Positions 7,014 through 15,649 of a stretch of 36,151 nucleotides of DNA are shown piece by piece. Each line of letters opens with the position of its first letter. Position 1 is the first letter of the stretch. Under the pieces are notes generated by a model. It worked only from the letters and a program-made list of their open reading frames with translations. It was not told where the DNA came from and did no database searches. The position numbers and the translations under genes are program-made. The DNA is from JBHIBC01 sp046758905 (lineage in GTDB: Bacteria; Acidobacteriota; Polarisedimenticolia; Gp22-AA2), in the NCBI GenBank assembly GCA_046758905.1, contig JBHIBC010000026.1, positions 1 through 36,151 of the forward strand, written 5' to 3'.

Positions 7014-9161
7014 TTAGCCGACCGAGCGGCCGATCCTGTCCCCGGGAGCGCTGTCGGCTACGGAGGCCAGGCCGTCGGCCTTCCCGCTCCGGCGGCCCTT
7101 CTTGGGGGACGATTCGCCGTAGTAGTAGTAGCCGACGTAGTAGTAGTCCTTGTAGTGGGATCGATCGAGATCCACGTTGTTGAGGACCGCCCCGACGACG
7201 TTCGGATTGACCTTCCGGACGTTCGAGACGCAACGCTGGATCAGGCCCTTGTCGTTCTCGTTGTGCTTGATCACGAAAACGATATGGTCGCTGACCGAAG
7301 CGAGGATCATGGAGTCCGCCAGCGATACGACCGGAGGGGAGTCGATGAACACCCAGTCGAATTCCGGCCGCAGCTTCGTCAGGAGCGCCTGGAACCTATC
7401 GTTGGCGAAGACATCCGGGGGATTCGGAGGGATGGGCCCGCAGGTGATGGCGAACAGGTTCGGCTGGTCCGTGGGTTTCAAATAGTGTTGCCAGTCATCG
7501 CCGTCGGAGGAGAGGATGTAGTTGGTGATCCCCCGATCCCTTCCGGTATGCAGATGCTGGTGGATGGTCGGCCTCCGCAGATCGCAGTCCAGGACCACCA
7601 CCCTGTCTCCCGACTGCGCGAACGTGCGGGCGACGTTGGCGACGGTGCAGCTCTTGCCCTCTCTCGGACCCGCGCTGGTGACCAGCACGGCGTTGGCCTC
7701 GCGGTTCTTCCGCGAGAACAGCAGGCTCGTCCTCAGCGTCTGATAGGCCTCCCGCACGGCTCGACCCGTTGCCTCGGTCTGCTTCGGGATGACCGCCAGA
7801 AGATTCAGCTTGAGGAAATGCTCGATGTCCTCCGAGGTCCGAATGGTGTTGTCGAGGTAGTCCAGGAAGAAGACCATGCCCACCCCGAGCAGCAGGCCCA
7901 GCAGCACGCCGACCGCGAGGTTCAGCACCACGCGAGGCTTCACCGGCACCGTGGGCACCGGAGCCACGTCCAGGATCCGCAGATTGTTGTTGAGGAGACT
8001 CGCGCTGAGCCCGATCTCCTTCACACGGGTGCTGATCAGGTCGTAGATCCTCTTCGTCTCGGTCGCCTCACCGCGGACGAGCTCGTAGCCGGAGGCCTTG
8101 CGGTTGGCTTGGAGCGACTCGGCCCGAGTCTTCTCGATGCTGCGGACCACGCTCCTCTCATGCTCCTTGAGAAGCGCGAACTCCGTGCGGAGGTTGCTGA
8201 TGATCCTCTCGACCTCATCCGTGATCTTCTGGTTGATCTTGTCGATCTCGCTCTTCTTCTCCTGGACGCGGATGTGCTTGTCGCGAAAGGACACCAGCAG
8301 GCGTCCGTACTCCCGCTCGAGCTTGACCTTCTCGCGATACAGGTCCTGGATCACCGGATCGTTGATGATCTGCGGGATGCTCTCGTAGGAGTCGCGATTC
8401 TCCCTCACGGCGCCGATCCGGCGCAGGACGCTTTCGGCCTCCGCCTCCTTCAGCTGGGTCTCGGTCAGATCGGCCTGCAGCTTGATGAGCCGGTCGCTGG
8501 TGATCCTCTGCTGACTCTCCGGAGAGAGGATGTCCGCCCGCTCCGCGAAATCGAACGTATCCTCCTGCGTCACCGCCAGTTGCTGCCGCAGGGAGCCGAT
8601 CTCCCGCAGCAGCGCGTCCACGGCCAGCTTGGTCGCCTCGATCGCCTGATCCAGGTTCCTCCCGACATAGCTCTCCGCGATCGCGTTCACCCAGGACGCC
8701 ACCTCCTTCGGATCGGGACCCTCCAGACTGATCTCGACGATTCCGGTGTCCTGGACCGGACGGATGTCGACCATCTTGGTCAGCGCGCCGACCGGATCTT
8801 TGCTCTCCGCGAAGGCGGGATGGCTGTAAAGATCCAGGCGGTCGAAGACGCGCTGCGCGACGTCCCGGCTCTTGATGATCTCGTATTGGGTGTTGTAGTA
8901 GCGCTCCTCGGCGTACCAGCCGTAGGCGCCCGATCCCATCTCGACCACCTCCGCCACGGGAGACACCTTCCTGGATTGCGGAGAGATCTCGACCGTCGCC
9001 GTGGCGCGGTAGACGGGCTCCTGGGTGAACGTGCCGAGGGCAACGAGGGTGACGACGATGACGAAGATGCTGAGGACTGTCCAGCGCCCGCGCCAGATCG
9101 TCCGCCAGTAGTCGAGAAGATGGGCCTCCTGCTTCTCGCTAACGGCCGGGTTGTCCACCAT
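7014..9161 (-). CDS. Wzc-type polysaccharide co-polymerase and tyrosine autokinase
   Basis: This inner-membrane protein controls polymerisation and export of capsule-like polysaccharides through tyrosine phosphorylation cycles. It has a Wzz-type N-terminus, TM1 at about 28-44, a long periplasmic coiled-coil region (about 180-380), a proline-rich VPTVPVKPR before TM2 (about 412-433), then a cytoplasmic BY-kinase. The kinase shows Walker A SAGPREGKS (496-504), Walker A' VVVLDCDLRRP (522-531) and Walker B WVFIDSPP (603-610). The C-terminus has a tyrosine cluster, eight Tyr between 670 and 681, the expected autophosphorylation site. The length of 715 matches the fused proteobacterial type. The ATG has AGGA upstream (AGGATCAGGATATG). 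It lies 57 bp downstream of its export partner. Confidence 0.94.
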   Translation of the reverse strand: MVDNPAVSEKQEAHLLDYWRTIWRGRWTVLSIFVIVVTLVALGTFTQEPVYRATATVEISPQSRKVSPVAEVVEMGSGAYGWYAEERYYNTQYEIIKSRDVAQRVFDRLDLYSHPAFAESKDPVGALTKMVDIRPVQDTGIVEISLEGPDPKEVASWVNAIAESYVGRNLDQAIEATKLAVDALLREIGSLRQQLAVTQEDTFDFAERADILSPESQQRITSDRLIKLQADLTETQLKEAEAESVLRRIGAVRENRDSYESIPQIINDPVIQDLYREKVKLEREYGRLLVSFRDKHIRVQEKKSEIDKINQKITDEVERIISNLRTEFALLKEHERSVVRSIEKTRAESLQANRKASGYELVRGEATETKRIYDLISTRVKEIGLSASLLNNNLRILDVAPVPTVPVKPRVVLNLAVGVLLGLLLGVGMVFFLDYLDNTIRTSEDIEHFLKLNLLAVIPKQTEATGRAVREAYQTLRTSLLFSRKNREANAVLVTSAGPREGKSCTVANVARTFAQSGDRVVVLDCDLRRPTIHQHLHTGRDRGITNYILSSDGDDWQHYLKPTDQPNLFAITCGPIPPNPPDVFANDRFQALLTKLRPEFDWVFIDSPPVVSLADSMILASVSDHIVFVIKHNENDKGLIQRCVSNVRKVNPNVVGAVLNNVDLDRSHYKDYYYVGYYYYGESSPKKGRRSGKADGLASVADSAPGDRIGRSVG

Positions 9162-9218
9162 ATCCTGATCCTATCACCAAAGCCCCGGGTTGCAAGGGTT
9201 TTTCGCCCGCCGGGCGCC

Positions 9219-10412
9219 CTAGAACAGCCGGCGCGGGACGATCACGATATCGTCAGGACGGATCGGGACATCCTCGCGCTTGCCCTCCTGGATCTTCTTG
9301 ATGTTGACGACGAGGCTGTCCTTGCCGCGGGCCGCGTTGGTCCGCAGGATGCGGACCTCCTTTCGGTTCGCGAACTGACCGAACCCGCCCGCCGCCGCGA
9401 GGGCCTTCAGCAGGGTCATGTCTCTCTCCAGGAAGTAGGGGCCGGGGCGGGAGACCTCACCCTGAACGTAGAATACCCTCTTGCCCTGGAGGGTCACGAT
9501 GTCCCCGCTTCGCAGAGGTACATTCGCGGCATCGCCCTCGCGCCCCAGGAGTTCCTCCCGATCCACGACGATCCGGTTGCCGCCGCTCGACGTCTGGTCC
9601 TGGCGTGTGATCAGGATCTCCGGCCCCGCCTCCTTGGTCGCTCCTCCGGCCTCCGCCAGCAGGTCCAACAGCCGCATGCGCGGCTTCAGGGCGTAGCGCC
9701 CCGGGGCCCGGACCTCTCCCATGATCGTGATCCACTGACTCACCCGGATGCTGACCTGAGGATCCTTGACGTAGTCGCCGTCCAGGACGCGGGTGATCTC
9801 CTCGTCGATTTCCTCCACGGTCTTGCCGGCCACGTGGAACTCACCGAGCGGCGGGTAGTCGACGGTGCCGTCGGCGCGCACCTCGGCCACCTGGCTGTAT
9901 CCCTCATGACCGAATACCGAGATCTCCAGCTTGTCCCCGACCCCCACGACGGCCGGCTCCTCACTCCGGGGCGCGGCGCCGGGAGGACGCTCGGCCTTGA
10001 CCAGGCGCAGGATGAGGCCGTACCCCTTCTGCTCGACCCCGGAGAGCTTCGCACCGTCCAGAGATATGCGGATGCGCACGCCGTCACGGCCCTCGATATC
10101 CTCCTCGACCCGAGCCTCACGGATCAGCGGATTGTCCGGGGTGTAGAGAGGCTGGAGTCGACTCCGGGCCCTCGGAAAATCGATCACCGCCTCACGGGCC
10201 CGCCCCGACGGCAGCCGGCAGGTGAACGGCGCGAACGCGGTCGAGGTGCGGATCTGGATGATGGCCCCTTCGGGCGTCGTGTCGACCACCAGGCTGTCCA
10301 CGATCGTCTCCCCCGGGCGCTGCGCGAAGCCCCACTGGGAGACGACCGGAATCGCGACAAGCACGGCGAGCCACCAGGAGCCCGAGGGAGGTTTTCCGGA
10401 TCTCACAGCCAC
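9219..10412 (-). CDS. AMIN-domain polysaccharide export protein (Wza-like, SLBB)
   Basis: A periplasmic/outer-membrane polysaccharide export protein. After a signal-like hydrophobic stretch (about 13-30) an AMIN-like domain covers about 40-137, in the style IIQIRTSTAF then VRIRISLDG. A Poly_export domain follows (VGVGDKLEISVFGHEGYSQ, about 157-225), then two SLBB repeats (MGEVRAPGRYAL near 231 and VQGEVSRPGPYFL near 318), and the end is IVIVPRRLF. Classical Wza lacks the AMIN domain, which binds envelope glycans in other proteins, so the fusion may anchor the channel to peptidoglycan. No lipobox cysteine is evident. The start is GTG 10412, or GTG 10406, which makes a GTGA overlap with the barrel stop. 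Confidence 0.9.
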   Translation of the reverse strand: MAVRSGKPPSGSWWLAVLVAIPVVSQWGFAQRPGETIVDSLVVDTTPEGAIIQIRTSTAFAPFTCRLPSGRAREAVIDFPRARSRLQPLYTPDNPLIREARVEEDIEGRDGVRIRISLDGAKLSGVEQKGYGLILRLVKAERPPGAAPRSEEPAVVGVGDKLEISVFGHEGYSQVAEVRADGTVDYPPLGEFHVAGKTVEEIDEEITRVLDGDYVKDPQVSIRVSQWITIMGEVRAPGRYALKPRMRLLDLLAEAGGATKEAGPEILITRQDQTSSGGNRIVVDREELLGREGDAANVPLRSGDIVTLQGKRVFYVQGEVSRPGPYFLERDMTLLKALAAAGGFGQFANRKEVRILRTNAARGKDSLVVNIKKIQEGKREDVPIRPDDIVIVPRRLF

Positions 10413-11779
10413 CCCACTTGCAGACGGAACAGGAACCGGTTCACCGTGTAGCGAAATCGATCGAAGAATTCGCCCGCCGACTGTTCCTCCATGTTGGATC
10501 GCCGCCCCTCGAAATTATACCCGAGGAAGGCCCTCAATCCCTGCCGGAACCGATGCCCGATCCCGGCCTCGAGGCGCACGATCCTGTCCCGCCTCCGCTT
10601 CCCGAAGGAGGGACACCGATCCTCGCCGTCGCAGAACCTGTCCTGGAAAAGGTCGATCCGGCCGTCATGGTCGGGGTCGAGATCCGGATCAGCGGTCGAG
10701 ATGTCCAGGGGATCCGAGTAGGCGTTCTCGAAGTAGCTGCCGGCCACCTGCCAGTAGGTGCTGTGCCCCACCTGACGCGTCAGGGTGAGCCGCGCCTGCT
10801 CGCTCACGTAGTAGTTGTTGTTCACGTAGAAGGACTGGAACGGCTCCCGCAGCAGGGAGAGGCGCACCCGGGTCACGTCCGTGGGCCGCCATACGGTGTC
10901 CAGATCCAGGGTGGGACCGGCGAAGTCGGCACCTTCCGTGTCGGCGAACTCCAGGCTCCGGTATCCGACCACGACCTCACTGACCACCGCCTCGTTGATC
11001 ACGCGGCGCGCGCCGATTCCGGCGGCGCGGCTCGCTATGCTCACGTCCCCGAACAACACTTGCTCGCGGTTCTGCCCCGTGTCCTCGAAGGAATAGAGGC
11101 CGAACAGCGTGGTCTGAGGAGTCAGGCGGTAGTTGTAGCGCCCCTCCAGCCCCCGCCTGCGGAAGTTGAAGAAAACGGCCTCGCCCGTTCCTTTGAAGTC
11201 CACGATCGACAGCCGCGGGATGAGAGAGAAACCGTGCCGACCGCCGACGTCGACGTTGACCTCCAACGACGGCTCGTGCGAGGTGAACGGGACCAGCCCG
11301 AAAGTCACCTCCCTCCCGGGGTCGACCTCCTGCAGCTCGACCGTGCCCCGCACGAAATGCTCGGTGATACGAAGGCTGAGCGACGGGCCGATCCGGAAGG
11401 TCCCGTCGAGATCGAAAAAGTGGCTGTACGGATCGGTCTGGCGAAAACTGTTCGTCGTGTAGTCCCGGTAAAGCGGCGCGTACGAGAAGCGGACCCGGCT
11501 CGCCCCGAGAGGGAGATCCACCGTGATGCGCGGCTGGACCACCAGGATGCCCGAGTCGATCGGGCCCAGATCGGGGTTCTCGGAGCTCGCGAAAAGGACG
11601 TTGCTGTCCTGGGTGAATTCGAACGTGACGGACGGGTACAGGATGAAGCGCCCGACGTTCAGCCCCGCCGTGGACGTCCTGAAGGTCTGGGCTCTGGTGC
11701 CCGCAACACCGATCAGAAACGACGCGCTGAGCGCCGCACCCCACGCCGTCGCCCGGGCCCGTGACCGGAATCCCCGCAT
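10403..11779 (-). CDS. Outer-membrane beta-barrel protein of an exopolysaccharide locus
   Basis: A secreted 458-residue protein with a signal peptide (AlaGly-rich hydrophobic stretch, cleavage near AGTRAQ at about residue 30) and an alternating aromatic/polar pattern throughout, ending LFRLQVGWL, as expected for a beta-barrel. It resembles the BBP2/EpsL-type barrels found beside Wza genes. Residues 364-398 carry an Asp-rich, two-Cys insertion (DPDLDPDHDGRIDLF, then CDGEDRC) like thrombospondin type 3 calcium repeats. The ATG has GGAG six bases upstream. The next gene, the export protein, overlaps its 3' end. It may help the polysaccharide cross the outer membrane; the exact role is unknown. 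Confidence 0.82.
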   Translation of the reverse strand: MRGFRSRARATAWGAALSASFLIGVAGTRAQTFRTSTAGLNVGRFILYPSVTFEFTQDSNVLFASSENPDLGPIDSGILVVQPRITVDLPLGASRVRFSYAPLYRDYTTNSFRQTDPYSHFFDLDGTFRIGPSLSLRITEHFVRGTVELQEVDPGREVTFGLVPFTSHEPSLEVNVDVGGRHGFSLIPRLSIVDFKGTGEAVFFNFRRRGLEGRYNYRLTPQTTLFGLYSFEDTGQNREQVLFGDVSIASRAAGIGARRVINEAVVSEVVVGYRSLEFADTEGADFAGPTLDLDTVWRPTDVTRVRLSLLREPFQSFYVNNNYYVSEQARLTLTRQVGHSTYWQVAGSYFENAYSDPLDISTADPDLDPDHDGRIDLFQDRFCDGEDRCPSFGKRRRDRIVRLEAGIGHRFRQGLRAFLGYNFEGRRSNMEEQSAGEFFDRFRYTVNRFLFRLQVGWL

Positions 11780-11836
11780 GCCTTGCTCCGATGATCGTCC
11801 GCCGCCTACCCCGTCGACCCCGTCGTCCGGACGGCG

Positions 11837-13753
11837 TCAGGGCTGTGCATCCTGGCGCCTCTTGGAGCCGATCTGGACGATCTTCTTGGCGGGGGACGGA
11901 TGGAGGACGGCGGGCGGCGCGGCGGGCACGTAGTCCGGCACCAGACGGTTGAGGACCTCCGGGAGCTCCGAGGTCCGGGCCTCGAGCGCCGCGGCCTCGA
12001 GATCCCGCAGCAGGCGCCACTCCTCCTTCTCGAGGGGGGTGACGCCCGTCAGGACCATGATCTTCTCGTTCGAGGTGGGCAGGGCCACCTCGGAATCGCT
12101 CTTCAGCTCCTCCCGGAGCTTCTCGCCCGGGCGCAGGCCCGTGAACACGATACGGATGTCCAGCTCGGGCCTGAGGCCCGACAGCTCGATCATGTTCCTG
12201 GCCAGGTCCACGATCCGGACGGGCGGGCCCATCTGCAGCAGGAACGTCTCACCGCCCTCGCCCATGGCCCCCGCCATCAGCACAAGCTGCACGGCCTCCG
12301 GGATGGTCATGAAGTAGCGGGACGCCTCGGGATGGGTCACGGTCACCGGTCCACCGGCGGCGATCTGCCTCCGGAAGGTCGGGATGACAGAGCCGTCGCT
12401 TCCCAGGACGTTGCCGAAACGCACCGCGATGAATTTTGTCGATCCGTCCGCCAGGCTCTTGACCAGCCGCTCGCCCAGCCGCTTCGTGGCTCCCATGACG
12501 TTGCTCGGCCTGACGGCCTTGTCCGAGGAGATGTAGATGAACCTGTCCGCGCCGCTGGCCGCGGCCAACTCCGCGACGCAACGCGTCCCGAAGACGTTGT
12601 TCTTGACCGCCTCCACCGGGTTCAGCTCCATGAGGGGCACGTGCTTGTACGCCGCCGCGTGCAGCACGATCTCGGGCTGCGTGGAGCCGAACACGGTCTC
12701 CAGCCGCTTCCGGTCCAGCACGTCCCCCACGACGATGTCCAGGCTCAGGAGCGGATGCGCCTCCCGAAGCTCCGCCTCCAGATAGAAGAGGTTGTTCTCG
12801 TTGCGGTCGAGCAGGACGAGCCTGTGGGGTCCGTATGCGGCGATCTGTCGGGCCAGCTCTCGGCCGATGGATCCGGCGGCGCCCGTCACCATCACCCGGC
12901 GACCGCTCAGGCTCCGGCTCAGGATCCTCCGGTCGAGCGTCACCACGTCCCGCCCGAGAAGGTCATCCACGTCGACCGACCGGATCTGGCTGATGCGGGC
13001 GGCCCCCCGCTCCAGCTCGCCCCGCGTCGGCACGGTCTTGAAGGCCGCCCCCGCGCGCCGGCAGATCTCGAAGATCTCGCTCATCTCGCGCCCCGAGGCG
13101 CGCGGCACCGCGACGATCACCTCGCGGACCCCGTGCTCCTCGATGATCCTCTCCATCTCACTCAGGTCGCCGAGGACCGGCACCCCGTGGATGCTCACCC
13201 CCGCTTTCTCCCGGTCCTGGTCGATGAACCCCACCGGGTTGTACTCCAGGTGGGTGCTCTTCTTGAGCTCCCGAATGAGGGCCTCGCCGGTATCACCGGC
13301 ACCGACGATGAGCGTCCTGCGACCGTGCGAGCGCTGTCGCCACGAGAAGAGCTCCCACTGGAACCGCGGCAGCAGCCTCAGGGCGCCGGCCATGAGGAGG
13401 AGAAGGAAGGTGTTGATGATGAGGACGGCCCGCGACAGGCCGTAGAAGCCCGCGGCGTAGAACAGGACGATGAGCCCGACGGTCCGGTACGCGATCGCCC
13501 TCGCCAGCCTCATGAGGTCGTGCAGGCCGGCGTACTTCCAGTATCCCTGGTACAGGCCGCTGGCATAGAACACGATGGGGGTCAACAGCACGTCGACGAC
13601 GAGCAGCTCGAGGTTTCGGTGGCGCCGGAGCGCGATCGTCGACCAGTCGAAATCGAAGCGCAGCATCAGCGCCAGCAGGTTCGCCATGGTGATGGCGAGG
13701 ATGTCGCCGGCGACGAAGAGAAGCCGCTTCCTGTGTCCGAGGAATTGAACCAT
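11837..13753 (-). CDS. Membrane-anchored UDP-HexNAc 4,6-dehydratase (PglF/WbpM/CapD type)
   Basis: This enzyme makes UDP-4-keto-6-deoxy-HexNAc, the first intermediate of amino-dideoxy sugars. There are four transmembrane segments within residues 10-130, a first nucleotide-binding domain (GAGDTGE, 151-157), then the catalytic SDR domain with GAAGSIG (291-297). The S-D-K of ISSDKAVRPSNVMGATKR (SDK near 410-412, TKR near 423-425) replaces the usual tyrosine by methionine, as in this family. The C-terminus carries the LRPGEKLREEL motif. The 638-residue length is normal. A near-consensus promoter lies upstream; the ATG has only a weak ribosome site. The DegT enzyme at 15646-16899 and the PglC-like transferase at 15014-15649 are likely partners. 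Confidence 0.92.
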   Translation of the reverse strand: MVQFLGHRKRLLFVAGDILAITMANLLALMLRFDFDWSTIALRRHRNLELLVVDVLLTPIVFYASGLYQGYWKYAGLHDLMRLARAIAYRTVGLIVLFYAAGFYGLSRAVLIINTFLLLLMAGALRLLPRFQWELFSWRQRSHGRRTLIVGAGDTGEALIRELKKSTHLEYNPVGFIDQDREKAGVSIHGVPVLGDLSEMERIIEEHGVREVIVAVPRASGREMSEIFEICRRAGAAFKTVPTRGELERGAARISQIRSVDVDDLLGRDVVTLDRRILSRSLSGRRVMVTGAAGSIGRELARQIAAYGPHRLVLLDRNENNLFYLEAELREAHPLLSLDIVVGDVLDRKRLETVFGSTQPEIVLHAAAYKHVPLMELNPVEAVKNNVFGTRCVAELAAASGADRFIYISSDKAVRPSNVMGATKRLGERLVKSLADGSTKFIAVRFGNVLGSDGSVIPTFRRQIAAGGPVTVTHPEASRYFMTIPEAVQLVLMAGAMGEGGETFLLQMGPPVRIVDLARNMIELSGLRPELDIRIVFTGLRPGEKLREELKSDSEVALPTSNEKIMVLTGVTPLEKEEWRLLRDLEAAALEARTSELPEVLNRLVPDYVPAAPPAVLHPSPAKKIVQIGSKRRQDAQP

Positions 13754-13831
13754 GCGTTACGTGGCCCAGGCCGGAGCCGCGACCCGCGGGGCGCTCGGAA
13801 GACCTGTTCTGGTACCGACTTGAGAGCCCTT

Positions 13832-13860
13832 GATATACCTCCGGATCAACGACTTGTCAA
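13832..13860 (-). promoter_or_regulatory. Near-consensus sigma-70-type promoter upstream of the 4,6-dehydratase
   Basis: On the minus strand TTGACA (13855-13860) and TATATC (13832-13837) are separated by exactly 17 bases. It lies about 80 bp upstream of the ATG at 13753, just after the end of the GT2 gene (13884). It could give the export genes (dehydratase, barrel, AMIN-SLBB, Wzc) their own transcript. I see no terminator before it. Confidence 0.65.
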
Positions 13861-13883
13861 GGGAAACCGGCGCGCGGCAAGGG

Positions 13884-15017
13884 TTAGAGACGCGGCTCCC
13901 AGTAGGGCCGGTCTGTCCGCCGTGCGAGAGCAACGAGGCCCGCCACGCCGGCGACGGTGATTACGAGAAAGTAGTAGGGCAGGTACAGCCAGGAGGGGCC
14001 GGCGCGCAGGCGGCTCGCGATGAAGCCGATGCCCGCGGCGAGGTACAGCGTCCCCTGTCCCGCGAGGGCCGCCTCGCGCCACGGGGGTGGAAGCCAGGGG
14101 GTGATCGTCATCATCCCGAGGAGCGCCGGCCCGCCCAGCCAGCGCAGGATGCGGTGGGAGACGCACTGGTAGGCGACCAGCGGTCTCCCGGCGGCGAGCG
14201 CCTCGCGGGTCAGGCGCAGCATCGACCGCATCCCGAACGAGGCATGGCGCCTGCGCCGCCGCGTCTCCGCGCCCTCGCTCACGGCCTCCTCGGTACAGCA
14301 CGCCTCGGGATCGTAGATGGTCAGGTAGCCCGCCAGAGTGATCCGCACGGGGATCACATCGTCGCAGAACATCAGCGGGTCGACGGGCTCGAACCTCTCG
14401 CTCCTGAACGCGTACATGGCGCCGTTGGCCCCCAACAGTTGCCCCAGGGCGCTCTCCAGCTTCTTGACGGCCCCCTCGTAGCTCCAGTAGAGACGCTCCC
14501 CGTCGCCGGCGATCTGCCTCGTCGGGTTGACGTAGGTCAGCCGGCCGCAGACACAGCCGATCCTCGGATCCGCGAAGTGTCGGACCAGCCGTTTGAGGGC
14601 GTCGGTCGAGTAGATGGAGTTGGCGTCCGACATCACCACGACGTCCGACTTCAGCGTCGGTATCACCTCGTTCAGGCAGCTCACCTTCCCCCGCCGCCCC
14701 TTGAAGGCCCGCAGCTGAATGCCGCGGTGCCCGAACTCGCGGGCGATCGGTTCGGTCCGATCGGTGGACCCGTCCGAAATGACGATCCTGTCGAGCCGGT
14801 CGGCGGGATAGTCGAGGGCGAGGGTGTTCTCGAGTTTTCTCCGGATCACCGCCTCCTCGTTATAGGCGGAGATCAGGAGGCTCACCGAGGGAGTCCTATC
14901 CCCGAGCCTATGGCGGGACCGATCACCGAGGACCAGGCGCAGGACCATCAACGAAAGCGGATACCCCACATAGGCCTGGACCAGGACCAAGAGGAACAGC
15001 AGGAAGAGGATCGTCAT
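13884..15017 (-). CDS. GT2 family membrane glycosyltransferase
   Basis: A polysaccharide-synthase-like GT2 enzyme of 377 residues. An N-terminal membrane segment (about 3-28) precedes the catalytic domain, which shows SVSLLISAYNEE, ISDGSTD (DGS), the SDAN metal site and a CDDVIP acid pair, then a RRRRRH segment in place of the usual Q/RxxRW. Three membrane segments end the protein. It probably extends or polymerises a glycan using a nucleotide sugar at the inner membrane. Donor and linkage are not readable. The start overlaps the transferase stop at 15014 by ATGA. No gene follows until the 4,6-dehydratase. Confidence 0.87.
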   Translation of the reverse strand: MTILFLLFLLVLVQAYVGYPLSLMVLRLVLGDRSRHRLGDRTPSVSLLISAYNEEAVIRRKLENTLALDYPADRLDRIVISDGSTDRTEPIAREFGHRGIQLRAFKGRRGKVSCLNEVIPTLKSDVVVMSDANSIYSTDALKRLVRHFADPRIGCVCGRLTYVNPTRQIAGDGERLYWSYEGAVKKLESALGQLLGANGAMYAFRSERFEPVDPLMFCDDVIPVRITLAGYLTIYDPEACCTEEAVSEGAETRRRRRHASFGMRSMLRLTREALAAGRPLVAYQCVSHRILRWLGGPALLGMMTITPWLPPPWREAALAGQGTLYLAAGIGFIASRLRAGPSWLYLPYYFLVITVAGVAGLVALARRTDRPYWEPRL

Positions 15018-15649
15018 CGCCGGCCGGGCAGCAGGACGACCCCGACGGTTCTCGCGATCAACGCCAGATCGTACAGGAGGCTGGCCCTCTCGACGTACTC
15101 GAGGTTCAGCGCCAACTTCCTCGGCAGGACCTCCTCGAGGTAGAAGCGCTCGCGATCAGCCTCGCTCACGGCGCCGAGAAGGCGCTCCTCGTCGCGGAAG
15201 AGGATCGTGGCGGGATCGGTCAGGCCGGGCCGCACCTCCAGAACCCGGCGCTGCGCCGCATCGTAGCGCGCCACATACTGCGGCACCTCGGGCCGCGGCC
15301 CGACCAGCGACATGTCCCCTCTGAGCACATTGATCAGCTGGGGCAGCTCATCGAGCTTGCTGGCCCGGAGAAACCGGCCCAGCCCGGTCACACGCGCATC
15401 GCCCTCTGCGGTGATCGGCGGGCCGCCCCCGCTCGCGCGCATGGTTCGCAGCTTCAACAGGCGGAAGGTCTTCCCCCCCATGCCGACGCGATCCTGAACG
15501 AAGAAGATCGGGCGGCCCGATGACACGAAGACGAGCGCCGCCAGGACTCCGAGGAGTGGGCCCAGCAGCGTCACCCCGATCAACGAGGCGATCAGGTCGA
15601 AGGTCCTCTTGATGCGCCCTCCGCAGTAGTCACGGCTCGAGCGGCTCAT
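15014..15649 (-). CDS. PglC-like initiating sugar-phosphate transferase
   Basis: A monotopic phosphoglycosyltransferase of 211 residues that starts repeat-unit synthesis on undecaprenyl phosphate. It shows KRTFDLIASLIG (membrane re-entrant helix, about 14-40), VQDRVGMGGK near 51-60, LKLRTM near 65-70, the catalytic DE in SKLDELPQL near 98-105, and RGDMSLVGPRPEVP near 110-123. It is the small catalytic core only, like PglC, not a WbaP type with four membrane helices. This pairs well with the PglF-type dehydratase and a DegT aminotransferase, suggesting a 4-amino-6-deoxy sugar as first sugar. ATGA overlaps bound it on both sides (15649 and 15014). Confidence 0.9.
   Translation of the reverse strand: MSRSSRDYCGGRIKRTFDLIASLIGVTLLGPLLGVLAALVFVSSGRPIFFVQDRVGMGGKTFRLLKLRTMRASGGGPPITAEGDARVTGLGRFLRASKLDELPQLINVLRGDMSLVGPRPEVPQYVARYDAAQRRVLEVRPGLTDPATILFRDEERLLGAVSEADRERFYLEEVLPRKLALNLEYVERASLLYDLALIARTVGVVLLPGRR

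Noticed and set aside
7155..10451. Long plus-strand open frame opposite wzc and the export protein gene
   Set aside because: It has no recognisable motifs and mirrors the codon bias of the minus-strand genes, which are certain.
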